From NCBI GenBank assembly GCA_023548195.1, contig JAJHZJ010000252.1, forward strand, positions 1,061,501 through 1,125,500: a stretch of DNA of 64,000 nucleotides, read 5' to 3'. The notes under the pieces were generated by a model. That model did no database searches and was not told where the DNA came from. It worked only from the letters and a program-made list of their open reading frames with translations. Below are positions 11,896-23,155 of the stretch, piece by piece; position 1 is the stretch's first letter, and each line of letters opens with the position of its first letter. Position numbers and translations under genes: made by a program. The stretch comes from Bettongia penicillata ogilbyi. Lineage: Eukaryota; Chordata; Mammalia; Diprotodontia; Potoroidae.

Positions 11896-12283
11896 AATTC
11901 TTTCATGTCTTCCTATTGCCCACTAAATAAAATCCAAACTCCTTAATTTGACATTCAAGGCCCTCCAAGATTTGGTACCACATTAGTTTTCCAGATACAT
12001 TTCACACCCTGGCTTCTCATGTGAGCTATACCTCTTGTACATATCAGGGCTATTCTATTTCTGTACCTTTACTTATATTCTCAATGCCTAGAATGCCCTC
12101 CCCTTTCCTCTCTCTACCTTTTAAAATCCTAAACCACCCTTCAAAACTAAGCTCAAATGGCCTGTTCCTTGGGAGGCCTTCTCTGATTTCTCCATGCAGC
12201 AATGACTGTTCCTTCTTCAGACCTTACATAACACTCAGCACCTCCCTTATGCTCTAATTATGCTCTGTTGTGTATTGTCAGAG

Positions 12284-12485
12284 GCAGTAAGACGTGCAAC
12301 TGATAGAGTACTAGGCCTGGATCCAGGAAAACTTGAATTCAAATTTTATCTCTGACGTTTTACTAGCTGTATGGACTTGAGCAAGCTACTTAACTTCTGT
12401 CTACCTCAGTTGCCCCAACTGTAAAATGGGGATAATAGTGCCTATCTCCCAGGGTTGTCTTGAACATCAAGTGCGACAATAAACA
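12284..12485 (+). mobile_element. tRNA/MIR-type SINE inside L2
   Basis: A tRNA-like head ('gatagagtactaggcctgga', 'cttgaattcaaattt') is joined to a MIR-type tail ('ctgtaaaatggggataatag', 'cccagggttgt'). This tail differs from the common SINE of the window and matches the copy at 32228. Confidence 0.7.
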
Positions 12486-12670
12486 CAAAAGCCTTTAATG
12501 TTTGCTTCCTTTCTGTCACTAGTGTAGACTTTTGTGTATTTGTGTATTTTATAGCCTTCCTGCTAGTTTTAAACTCCATGAGGCCCATAACCACATCTTA
12601 ATTATTTTCATTTTGACCTCCAGCATGCAGAACAGTGCTCTGCACATGGTGGACATTTAATAAAAATTAT

Positions 12671-15555
12671 TAGCCAGAAATTGAGGTGGGAGGAGGAAAA
12701 AGGATAGAAAGGATTTTTAAAAATGTATTAAACTGCTCTGCCTCTGGTGGAACTGTTATAGTAATACAATAGTTGATTTCTTTTCTTTTTTTTTTTTGAG
12801 AAATTTGGTCCCTGAAACAGAGGTTTATGTTTTACTCATTAAGGAGCTCATGGAGGGAGACAAACTTCCTTATCTCTCAGGCAAAGATGTTTTTGTTTGG
12901 GGTGAGGCTCTATAAATGGCTCTTTTTTATCTAAGTCGTTTTCTGTTTTCTGCACAAAGTTATGTGTTTGGAAGTTTATTTTGTCTTTTTGTATGCTTTT
13001 AAGGTTTTTTTTTCTAAGAACAGTAAGCAAGGAAAGGAGGAAAGAAGAAAAATCAGCCTACAAAGGAATGTTCTGAAAATAGAGAAAAACACCCCCTAAA
13101 TGTCTATGTCCTCAGTAAGACAAAGATCCCCCTCCTATTGCCAAAGATTTCCTGTGTAGCCCTCATTGATACTGCTGAGCTGTACCGAGCAACTGCTCCC
13201 CTTGTCTGCTTTGTAGAATTTTACCCTTCTTTGTCCGGAATTGGGCAGATTTGCAAGCACATGCTTGGTCTTGTAATGCAGGCTTACATTTACCAAGAAC
13301 CACGTGTTCTGTATGTTCTCTGCTCTCCTTCCATCCATCCTGTTGCTCTGTGCACCTGAGATCTGCATTGTAATTTCTCATCGCTTGAGCAGATAAAGGC
13401 ACTCACTCAGTGCTGAATTCCTATGGTGTCTTTTTTTTCTTTTTGGTAAACCCCTATTCCATCCTGAAATGTGATGAATCACGCCTAAATGCCATTGCTT
13501 CCTCCTTGGCGCAGGGTAAAGCAAGTGGGGCTTAGTGGCTGATCACTCCTGCGAACAGAAAGCAGTGTCTCAGAAAAGAATCAGGAGACTTCTGTATTTG
13601 GTTGGCTTTTTTTTATACTAAATGACTCAGGGGAATTGAACCATGCAGAGAGGGGAAAGAGGAGAGGACGTCATCTGAGCTCTCTGCAATCATAAAGCCA
13701 TATATGGTACTTTGCAGATAAATTCACTGCAGACTTTGGCTGGCTGGCTGGCAAAAGGACAGTCGCAGGTAAAAGGGCCACCTCAGTCCTGCAGATCTGA
13801 TGCATGTCATACTCCCTTGAGACTGCAGCATTTTCTCATGTTGCATTTCTTTACTCTCTGTCTCAGTTAAAAATTTTTTTCAGTTTCAGATTCACATCAA
13901 TTCTCTTGTTTCTAAGAGGATCTTGAACATAGTGGGTGCTTACCAAAGCAAGGAGAAATCAGGCTGTTTTGAATAGAATGAGTATCTGCACCTATGCCTT
14001 TTTCACTGGTGAAGGTAAAGCTTGAGATTTAGGAGAAAGGGGTTCAAGGAGCAGGAGTGTTGAGGCTCCTCAAAGGAGAGCCTCATTTCTGGAAAGTAGG
14101 GGGAAAGGTCAGTTCAGGCATGATTGGTTTAACCAGTTAACCTACACTATTACAAACCAGACTCCTACTGCTATAGAGCGAAGATAGAATCAAGGTTTGT
14201 CCCTTCCTGGTCAGAAGATGTTCCTCAAGGTAGAAGAGATGTGGAGAAGGTAAAGGGAAAGAAAAATGGGAATTGACAGCCCTGGGTTCTACTTATGGTC
14301 CTGTCACTCATTGGCCGTAAGACTCTCCCTGCATAACTTGGCCATAACTAGAATCCAGGACTCTTTTTAGAGACACACACACACGTACATATCTGTCTAT
14401 ATACACCTACATATATGTATGTATACATGTATATAGAAAATTCACACATATACATACATGTACAAGCCCTCATTTTATTTACATATTTATATATACATAT
14501 ATATGTATGTACTAATGTACACACATATCTTTTCCAGCCTCATATCCCTCAGAGCTTAAAGTTTGGATTCTCTAGGACATGACTACTCATATGTGAGTCC
14601 ACAGGCCTAAAACTATAGCTTACCAGTCCCAACAAGCAAGTTGACATAATTAGCTCAAAGCAAATGCGATAAGACAGCATTATAGGAACAACAGTAAAAA
14701 ATTCTCACCAAAAAACTTGGGGCACACTCTTTTAGGTGTCTTGAGGGAACAATTCCCCCTTTCAAGAGAGCTGAATCTTTCAGAGCTGACTCTTTTGGTC
14801 TGCCAGGCAGCTCTCTCCTGGCACCATAGGGCATTACTCCCACTTGTATCCACTTTCTGATCATATCCTCATCTTTCTCCTCTGACCTCGGTGTGGTTAC
14901 TGAGCAGATCATAATCTGGGCTTCCTGGACCTTTTGTTTTCTCCATAGCTCAACTCTTAATAGCCAGGACTAACTCTGGTCTTTTCTTCCCACCCAGGTA
15001 CATGAAGATTCCTCCTCTGGGCTCCCCTAGAATGCTACACATGATCCAGCAGCTCAAAAGATCCTAAAGTCACTTGATTTATAGATTGCCTCTAGGGGCA
15101 TGACCAGACTTCCTTGGTCTATCCAACACAGTTTCTTTGCAGCTTCATTACAGTCCTAAAGACTTTTCACACTTCACTCTATGACTGATATAAATGGGGG
15201 GTAGGGGTTGAGTTTGATTGGTTTCACCTGGTCAAGGTGCTGCGGCATCTTAGCACTTATTTTAAGTGGAGCAGGATGATTTAATAGAGTAAATCATTCA
15301 ATACCCCTGAGCTAACCCCTCTCAGAGTCATTGCCATGAAAATTTGGTGGACCCAGGGCCAGGCAGACTGTACCCAAAGTTCCTATGTTGCTGCAGTTTT
15401 ACTTGACCTTGAATGAAGCCAAGAGAGTGGCCCCAGGGGAGGCACCTTGTGGGGCAGACAGGTCAGGATAGGACCTTTCTGGGGTGACATCCTGAATCAT
15501 CTCAGCATGAGCAGAATGATGGCCAGGTGAGGAAGGTAGAGTAGATAATCAGATG
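12671..15555. other. Mostly unique intergenic sequence
   Basis: No gene is supported. A poly(T) run lies near 12790. 13130-13400 has short open frames on both strands that overlap and look accidental. 14370-14530 is a mixed CA/TA/TATG microsatellite. 14640-15560 is unassigned; parts resemble LTR sequence, but I saw no ends. The candidate regulatory cluster at 13623-13707 is listed separately. Confidence 0.5.
13623..13707. promoter_or_regulatory. Candidate AP-1 / CRE / CArG cluster
   Basis: Within 85 bp there is a consensus AP-1 site TGACTCA (13623-13629), a CRE/ATF-like GACGTCAT (13667-13674) and a perfect CArG box CCATATATGG (13698-13707), in sequence without recognisable repeats. This combination is known from stimulus-responsive enhancers. 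Function is inference only: each site can occur by chance, and no core promoter is visible. Confidence 0.3.
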
Positions 15556-15561
15556 ATGGAT

Positions 15562-16021
15562 TGTAAGGGAATTGCCAACCCCCAGCCTCTTGGACAGCAT
15601 TCAGTGGTCACGACTCAGGTAAACTGAGGGGAGACTGGTAAGGCATGAACAAGATGGCGCTGGGAGGAAGGGTTCCACCCCTGTTTTGCTTAAAGCTATT
15701 TTCCCAGGCTTTCCAGAGAACAAAAAAGCCCAAAATGTTTTTCTTTCTAGGGGCTACGTGTCCACCCTTGGGCAGGCCTGGTCAAAGGTATATTACTTCC
15801 TTATAAGGGCAAACTAATTGGTGATAGGTTCACTTAGAGCACGGGTGTCAGAGAAGAGATAAAAGCACCGCTCACTGCTTGAATAACTGAAGTTCTTACT
15901 ATCTTGTCTCCCGCCTCAGTCATTGCTTACAGCTGAACTCCACCAAGGCCTACAGGCCTCTGCTGGTCAGATAAGCCAGTGGGCCCGAGAGATCAGACCC
16001 AAACTCCTGGGATCCCTAACA
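15562..16021 (+). mobile_element. Solo LTR of an endogenous retrovirus
   Basis: A 460-bp unit starts TGTAAGGGA and ends TCCCTAACA, imperfect inverted termini of the TG...CA type. It is flanked by atggat at 15556-15561 and again at 16022-16027, a 6-bp target duplication. A TATA-like GATAAAAG lies at 15858-15865 and a YY1-like AAGATGGCGC at 15651-15660. No internal retroviral region follows, so this is a solo LTR left by recombination. The 6-bp duplication would suit a class II ERV, but the family is not identified. Confidence 0.8.
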
Positions 16022-16027
16022 ATGGAT

Positions 16028-19000
16028 GACCTGGGCTACTAACTAGAGCCAAACGACAGAGCTGACCAGGCAGTGACTGCAGCCAGCAGCGGATGAGATG
16101 GCGAGACCTTGCTCTGCCTCCAACCTAAAGGCTAGACCTGTTCTGGTTTGCCTATCCACCATTCACTTCCTGCTTCCTATCTATCCTTTCGTTTGTAAGA
16201 GTTAGACTAAAAGGCCAAAAAGCCAATTTTATGCCCTTATGGTCACCGTTCCAAGCAGCTAACTTGCTTGTGTGCAGATACTGTACTAATTAAGCTGTGG
16301 TTGCTGCTTTTTAATTTTTAACTATAAACCAGTGTGTTAGTCGTTAAATGCTTGAAATAATAGGGCGAGAAGGGATGCTGAGAGGGGACCAGAAAACCTT
16401 AAAGCAGCCGGATAAGCTTTTCTCCTTGGCATAAACTGGAGAGTGAGGATGGGAGCTAAGGATACAGAGATGGTTATTTTCATAACCTTCCGAAGAGTCT
16501 AAGTCCAGATAATTCCCTAGACATAGAGAGAGAGAGACTAATATTAAACTGTAAGTGAGAAAAGCCCACACATACTGTGAAAAGAGAGAGTAAGCCACAT
16601 CAGCCCAAGGAAATCTTAGACTGGCCAGCTAGCTGAGCTGTGCCCGACTGCTCTGCTGAACACTTGAGTGGTGAGAGGGAGGAAGGAAGGGGGAAGGCTT
16701 TCGTACAAGCATCTGCCTTAGCTTTCATAATTTGGATCCGGAGGGCTCTTGGCTTCCTTCATGCACTCCCCCTGGTGGCTTTTAATTCTGTTCTTTCCTA
16801 ATTATTTTGTGATGGAACCAGCACGCACAAACTCCAAGGCAGGTGAGAATATAATAAAGTGTTTGCTTGGTGCATTTGCAGATCCAGCTTGATGTTCTTG
16901 TAATCTCCAGGTCCAACAGTTATGGTATGGTAGACCCTTACAAAAGACTGTTAGTTTGGGGATTGTCTACAGACTGTGCTGGCTGACCAAAACAAACTCT
17001 TAGCCCAGTGAATTGACCCATCCCTTTATTAATTCTTTATATCTCTGGCTTCAAAAGACAGTCTAATGGAATTTTCAGAAATTGACCAAATTGTGTATAT
17101 GTAGCTAAAACAAGTTTTGAGGATTCTTCTCTCAGCTTCCTCTCTTGATCACTAGTCACACTGAGGAGTCATATCCTTGAACAAGGATGGCTATGACCAC
17201 TACTCAGAGTTGTAGGAGCACTCCTGAGGCATTGGGGACATCTTCCTCTAATTCGTCAGCTCCAACTCCATTCTAGACTTCTCCCATTCTGTTCCTTAAT
17301 ATCAACCACTAATAACTAGTGTCCAGTTTCATTTAAGATCAATTGTTTTTATAAATGGATATTTACAGAGAAGATAGAGTAAGAGTAGGGGTACAAACAT
17401 TCTTTGCCCAGCCCTTGGGGTTGCTATAGTCCCTTGAGAGAATGGGCTGAATCTAAACCTTTTAGAATGTAGCATAGTTGATGGAGGAGTGCTTCCCTCA
17501 TACAGGTCCCGCCATCTTGGGGGATGTTCATTGGTAGTGGGAAGGGCTCCTCAGAGCTTCACGGTCAAACAGCAAACTCTGACTCTGGGATCTCTGGTAG
17601 CCCATTCTCTTGTTTTTTTTTGAAGCTCACAAGGTTGTAGCCTAGTCCAATATTTCTTCATTTTAAAGCAGGAAAGAAGATACCACTTGGACAGAAGCAA
17701 CTACAGGGTGATGAGTCAATGCAGCATGTGGTAGCAGCCCCCTGGATCAACAAAAAGCAAAGATTGCCCTCCCTAATAGGACAATTACAATAATCCTTGC
17801 CTTATCATTTAAACACAACCATGCAGGAAAGAGAAAATACATAAAGTTTGCATGAAGATTGTATCAACATAGCATTCTGCACCTGCTAAGGTGGGTTCAT
17901 TGGCCATTCTCTCTAGTCCCCTCCAACTCACCCCTTATAAATTAAAGTCTTTCTCTCATTAGCTCACTCCCCACTCCAGAGTAAACCAGGGAAAGCTCTT
18001 CTCCCATGGGCTAGCATCTTCACTAAATTGCTAATCTCAAACTCAAAGACTTAGACAGAATCACTCTTGATGACTATGTAATTAATTAGCATGATCAAGT
18101 GGTATAGAAGTTTAAACATTTAAACAGAGTATAGAAACCTATTTTCAAAGTGCACAGCTAAGATCACCTCATGTAGGAAAAGAGCAAAGGGTCAATTGTA
18201 GTGATAATGATGGCAAGAATTCCTCTCAACAACTGTTAATTGCTGTTCAACCTGGTCTCAGTTCCGTTACTCTCCTGCCATATACTTCCTTTCTCTCCTT
18301 TCATTCTCTAGTTCAGGCACTCATTGTCTTGTATCTGGATTTTCCTCTCTCTCTTCCATTTTTGTACCCCAAAACTTGGATAAATGTCTCTTCACCAAAA
18401 CCTACAAATCTCAACATAAACTGAGCTTCTTGTCAAGAGTCTAGTCTTTGGATTCTCTCTCCTCCTTAAAGTCCTCCATTGTCTCTGTGATCCTCAGAAG
18501 GTCTTGCAAAGCCCGTGTAATTCCCACAGAGGTCCTCCAAAGCTGATGTGATTCTGGGTAACCCAAGGCTACCCTATAAAATTATTTTCTACTACCAGTA
18601 ACTTACAACATCATCAAAACTAGACTATAGAGTGAAAGATATAGAGAATAAAAAGATCCCCCTTATATATTTTTATTATTAAAAATGCATTTGTTCTGTT
18701 AGGAAAAAAAAGTAACCTTAAAGTTTCTTCTCCAAAAATGTATCTCCTATGGATACGTTAAAAATCATATAATATTCCTTACTAGGTTCATGCATAGAAA
18801 TAACTGTTTAACAATTCTCTGAGTATCACTTTTAAGAGAGACAAAAAAACAGAGCTTACCAAAGGTGTTTACCACTGTCATGGAGGATGTTCAAGGAGTG
18901 TAGAATCCAAAAGGAAGAGGAATTTCCTATAGATAACAGGAATTCAATCTCTTAATGCTCCTGTTTGCATGTGACATCGTGCTTCAAGTCTGTTGCACAA

Positions 19001-19720
19001 ACCATAGTCTCCTAAGTAAGAAAAGAGTTTTACCTCCTCAGCCCTTCCTACTCATCAATTACAGATTTCTGTACTGTTCTCCAAATACACTGAAACTCAA
19101 CTCAAGTCCAGAACAACTTCATTTATTTTCTTTGGTCCAAACACAGAAAAGAGAGAATTTTCTTAGTGCAGAGAACAAATGGTGGGAGATTTCTGTGGGG
19201 CAATTAGAGATCTCAGTACCTGAGAAATACCATGTAATCATTATAATAAAAAGTTTTAATAAATAAATATTTCAAAGAATTAGTACAAACTGGTATTTTT
19301 GACCTCTGGAGTGATACAGCGAATGAGCATGCAAAATGTCATGAATTGAATGACTGCTGACCTCTTATTGTCAATGTTAGTTCATAATTGAGATGAAAGT
19401 TAACCAAGTCATGTCATTTTGGGGAAGGCTACTTATCTTTAGTATTCTGGAATTAGGTAATTATGCTCATGTAAATCAATAAAGGCATTTCAGGGGGGGG
19501 GAAAGAGTTTTATCTAACAATCCCCACAGGAAAAATGAATGGATGAAGCAGACCTATTGTTCCATCTATGATAAGCATTTGTATGGAAAACTCGGAGTTA
19601 TTCCATTGGTACATGTATCTTTGGTACTATCCCCAAAAAAGAATTAACGGCCTAGAAATGATGAGGAGGAAGAGAGTGGATGAGAATTAATTTTTGAAAA
19701 TTACAAAGCCCATTCAACAT
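16028..19720. other. Unassigned intergenic sequence
   Basis: Nearly 3.7 kb without a supported gene. 18230-18420 weakly resembles L2 ('ctctagttcaggcactcatt'). Other parts (17150-17800, 18420-19250) may be LTR or ERV remnants, but I found no ends or coding motifs. A YY1-like CCGCCATCTTGG lies near 17509. A candidate CTCF site is listed separately. Confidence 0.4.
16765..16779 (-). promoter_or_regulatory. Candidate CTCF site
   Basis: The minus strand reads GCCACCAGGGGGAGT, a close match to the CTCF core (CCACCAGGGGG). It lies in sequence with no recognised transposon. Binding is inference from motif only. Confidence 0.35.
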
Positions 19721-19724
19721 TGCA

Positions 19725-19945
19725 CCTAAATTGGATACCACCAATAAGTTACTAATGATCTTTTAACTGCTAAACCTAATAGCCTTTTCTCACTCCTGAT
19801 CCTGCTTGACACTGTTGACCAACCTCTTCTTAATGTGCTCTTTTCTCTAGGTTCTCATGATACTACTCTGTCCTGGTTTCCCTCCTACCTCTCTGAACTC
19901 TCATTCTCAGTCTCTTGGGCTGGATCTTCATATAAGGCATCCCCT
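19725..19945 (+). mobile_element. L2 reverse-transcriptase relic
   Basis: Translation across 19800-19930 gives the L2 RT-like block 'LFSLGSHDTTLSWFPSYLS', with a following 'WAGSS'. Upstream text 'cttgacactgttgaccaacc' fits the same LINE. The reading frame is short and lacks the catalytic RT motifs, so it is a dead fragment. Confidence 0.65.
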
Positions 19946-20197
19946 TTTGTCTGTATGCTGAATCAGAAGGGAAAATCTTGGAACTTTCTAACCCCAGGTC
20001 AAATAGTTATCTGGGACAATGGGATGTTGTCTCAACCTCAGACATAGAGGTTAAAAGAAAATCTTAACCACTCTACTTGGCTTTTTGTTAACTTGAGGAG
20101 GTGACATAGCCTCTGATTAGCACTAAGCAGCTGTCAGTCTGCCCTACTCAGGAAGAGACTTTCTAGCTATCGTACTCTCATCAAATAGAGTTCCCCT

Positions 20198-20312
20198 AGA
20201 GAAGGAAATGGCAGCGTCCTTGCCAAGAAAATGCTATGGACAGTATTGTTATATTATGACCCATGTGGGGCATGAAGAGTTGGACACAACTGAACTATTG
20301 AATAACAAGAGT
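20198..20312 (+). mobile_element. 3' fragment of tRNA-derived SINE
   Basis: 'gagaaggaaatggcagc', 'ccttgccaagaaaatgc' and 'gaagagttggacacaactga' are the 3' half of the common SINE. The tRNA head is absent and about 20 bp of extra sequence interrupts the middle. Confidence 0.65.
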
Positions 20313-20559
20313 TAAGCTCAGCTAGTCATCAAGTGGACTTGAAAATATGAAGCCAAGTTGATATGAGGGAGAAAATGTCCAGTGTCAACCATGAGACCAG
20401 TGGAATTCTGAGCCTAGAAAGTAGAGACACCAAAACAGACTAGACACTATGCCCACATGCAGGCCCAGGAGGAGCAGTGGTGTGATTCCACCAGAAGGTA
20501 CCACAGAGCCTGTAGCATTAGAGGTGAGAGCTGATTCGCCATGGCTTTGCCCTTGACCA

Positions 20560-20744
20560 CACCTGTTCCCTTGGTACGTGTCACCATGTGTGATCCCACC
20601 TGTTCCCTTGGTACATGTCACCATGTGTGATCCCACCTGTTCCCTTGGTACGGGTCACCATGTGTGATCCCACCTGTTCCCTTGGTATGTGTCACCATGT
20701 GTGATCCCACATGTTCCCTTGGTACGTGTCACCATGTGTGATCC
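20560..20744 (+). repeat. Minisatellite, five units of 37 bp
   Basis: Units begin at 20560, 20597, 20634, 20671 and 20708, each reading CACCTGTTCCCTTGGTA followed by a variable 3-5 bases and TCACCATGTGTGATCC. The units differ by only a few substitutions. The first four carry the E-box CACCTG and the fifth CACATG. Unit length is constant, so the array is young or homogenised. The frames it creates on the minus strand are not genes. Confidence 0.95.
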
Positions 20745-21279
20745 CTATTTGTATTGAGTATTTTCATGGATGGTATGGGTACTTATGGAAAAGTATACCC
20801 CAGATTTATAGGAGGAATGTTCTAGTGCCACTTGTGTCATGCCATTTCATTAACTACCCTTGCTTTGAACTAAATTTCATCCTTTGACAGACTAGTAAAA
20901 GTAAACATATGGGTTGGGGATTTGGGGTTATGCTTTTGAGTGGCTGCCAACCCACAGAGTGCTGTGACATTCTTAGGGCCCCTTATGTAAGAGAGGGTGC
21001 TCTAGATACTATATATAATTAAGACTGAATTAAATTACCTCTAAGCCTTATTTCAGCTTAAGCTTTCAAGTTCAAGAGTTGGAATTGCCAAAAATCTTTC
21101 TACTATATATAAATATATATGTATCTACATGGATATGTGTATGTGTGTGTGTATATAAAACCAAAGGCACATCATTTCTATTAGCCAAGAACAGGTGACC
21201 ATAGCCTTGTACTAGTTGAGGGTGGCAAGATGCCAAAATTTTCAGTAATAAAATTCAGCAGTACACTGAATACCGGGTT
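20745..21279. other. Unassigned sequence with a short TA/TG tract
   Basis: No gene or named repeat is seen. 21100-21157 is a mixed TA/TG simple repeat. Confidence 0.4.
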
Positions 21280-21440
21280 AAATTAGCAGTACACTGGATT
21301 AGAAATGAGATGACCTGAGTTCAAATCCTGCCTCTGTATGATTTGTATAATTGAACCCGGGCAAATTGCTTTACCTCCCTGTACCTCATTTTCTTCCTGT
21401 GTAAATGAAATATAAAATGAAGAAGTTGAACTAAATCAGA
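21280..21440 (+). repeat. MIR-like SINE
   Basis: 'gacctgagttcaaatcctgc', 'gggcaaattgctttacctcc' and 'tacctcattttcttcc' follow the MIR order in plus orientation. Confidence 0.65.
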
Positions 21441-21469
21441 GGTCACTGAGCTTGAAGCTTGGATTTTGG

Positions 21470-21606
21470 GGGGAGGGAGGTGAGGCAATCAGGGTTAAGT
21501 AACTCACCCAGGGTCATCTAGCTAATAAGTGACTTAGCCTATATTTGAACTCAGGTCCTCCTGACTCCAGAGCCCAGTGTTCTATCCACTGAACCACCCA
21601 ACTACT
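21470..21606 (-). mobile_element. Short tRNA-derived SINE (minus)
   Basis: 'gggttaagtaactcacccag', 'tttgaactcaggtcctcctg' and 'ctatccactgaaccaccc' are the reverse complement of the tRNA-like head and body. The long 3' half is absent, as at 7375-7515. Confidence 0.75.
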
Positions 21607-22695
21607 CTGAACCTGGCTTTTAAGAAATATTTTTATAATTATATTTTCATGCAATTAGTTTCCTTTGTAATTCTATGTATTTTATTTTATGCATTTAAAA
21701 GCTTTATTCTAAGGAGGGCTTCACCAAACTACCAAAGAGGCCCACAACACACATAAAAATGGTTAATAACCCCCGAACTAGATAATCTTTAAACTTCCTT
21801 CGAATTCTAAGTTTTATGGCCCTTCTTTGGGAGGTTCTTTTGGATATGGGGGGCCTGCTGTAGCCCAAACTTGGCGGTAACCAAAGACACAAAAGGTCTT
21901 TCCTTTCCTGCTCTTTGAGCCTTATTTGTGCTTTGTACAGAAATGTAAGCACACATCCAGGACTGTTGAGCATGCCTTTAACTCAGAAGCACCTTGGAAC
22001 AGGCAAAAGCTGTGAAATTTATCTGTGATCCAGAAAGACAACGTTTCCCCTTGTAGTCCAAGAAGATCTCTAACTCTGGCTCCCTGAATCACGCTCCATC
22101 CCCACATTTTCCCCAGAACCCAGTGGGAGACAAAGGATGAGCTGTGGGGCTGAGGAGGCAGGAGGCCACTTCAGAATGACCTTGAAGACAGTTGCAGTCC
22201 AACAGGCATGCTGTCTCTCTCCTTAGTGACCAAGAATCAGTAGAATTTTCTTCAGCAATAAACTCCATTCGCTTGTGCTAAGGTTTTTCCATTTCTTTTC
22301 ACCCCTAGTGAGCACAGGGAAATTCCATTCCATATCACATGAAGGGGGTCTATGTTGGACATTTCATTGCTTCTTTAAGGTTCCTGTTTTAATCAGTGCT
22401 GGGCTCTGGGTTTGAATTATTCAAGTCCCCAGTGACAACAAATCTCAGAGTCTCTCCTTAGCCTGACAGGCTAACTAGACATTCTTCTCATCTGTCTCCT
22501 TACCATACTTCAGAAGCCGCCTTTATCATCAGCCGGCTGGCTGGATTTCTGGTGCCTAAAGTTCCAACTCTGCCATTCCCCTTTCCAGAATTCAATCCTG
22601 CCTCTTCCTTTTATCCCTAAATTCAGAGATTGTTAGAGCTGGAGCTAAAGAGATCACCTTATCACAGGATCTTCCCTCTGACCCCCTACCCCTGG
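21607..22695. other. Unassigned sequence
   Basis: No gene is supported. Minus-strand frames at 21704-21973 and 21922-22107 overlap each other and have no recognisable domain. A short MIR-like remnant may lie near 22630-22670. Confidence 0.4.
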
Positions 22696-22699
22696 ATTG

Positions 22700-23155
22700 T
22701 TTTATGTGAATTTACCTTTATATATATATATAATTAGAATTAACACAATATATAACAAAAAGCATATCTTTTAAATATATAATCAATATATTATATAATA
22801 TAATTAACATTTAATATAGAACATATAATATACCTTTTAATATAGAACATTACTGGCTCTTTACTTGGAGTTTGTCTCTTTGATTTTGTCAACTTGGGGT
22901 TGCTCCCACTGCTTTTCTTCATACTTGTAATGTACTCTTTGTTATTATCTAGATGGGGGGATATATATATATAATACAATATATAATATATGATTGTATA
23001 TTAATATTAAAATATATTTAATATATTAATAATATAATATAGTGATAACATATTTAATATACATTTGTATTTTTGATTCCATAATAATGTAATATATTAT
23101 ATAATATGTGTTATAATATATAATATAATATATAATGTATGTGTATATATACATC
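22700..23155. repeat. AT-rich / (TA)n low-complexity region
   Basis: Two blocks (about 22716-22850 and 22960-23155) consist almost wholly of TA-type strings, with a short mixed-sequence island between them that shows no coding sign. Confidence 0.85.

Larger units (their letters stand above)
10985..12670 (+). mobile_element. L2 LINE fragment carrying two SINEs
   Basis: The left part begins in the reverse-transcriptase region ('cagcctttgacaatgctaac') and continues through the L2 3' region: 'aacatagccaaaacagaact', 'tccaaactccttaatttgac', 'attcaaggccctccaagat'. It ends with 'ctctgcacatggtggacatt' and 'taataaaaatt'. SINEs at 11642-11895 and 12284-12485 split it in three. It is non-coding now. Confidence 0.8.

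Noticed and set aside
13135..13402. Overlapping 73-79 codon frames on both strands
   Set aside because: Frames of equal length on opposite strands with no splice sites or domain point to chance.
20385..20636. 83-codon minus frame with internal repeats (Gly/Thr-rich)
   Set aside because: The repeat pattern comes from the 37-bp minisatellite, whose length is not a multiple of three.
22700..23155. Possible replication origin or matrix-attachment region from AT richness
   Set aside because: AT-rich simple repeats are common in mammalian intergenic DNA and nothing else supports a function.
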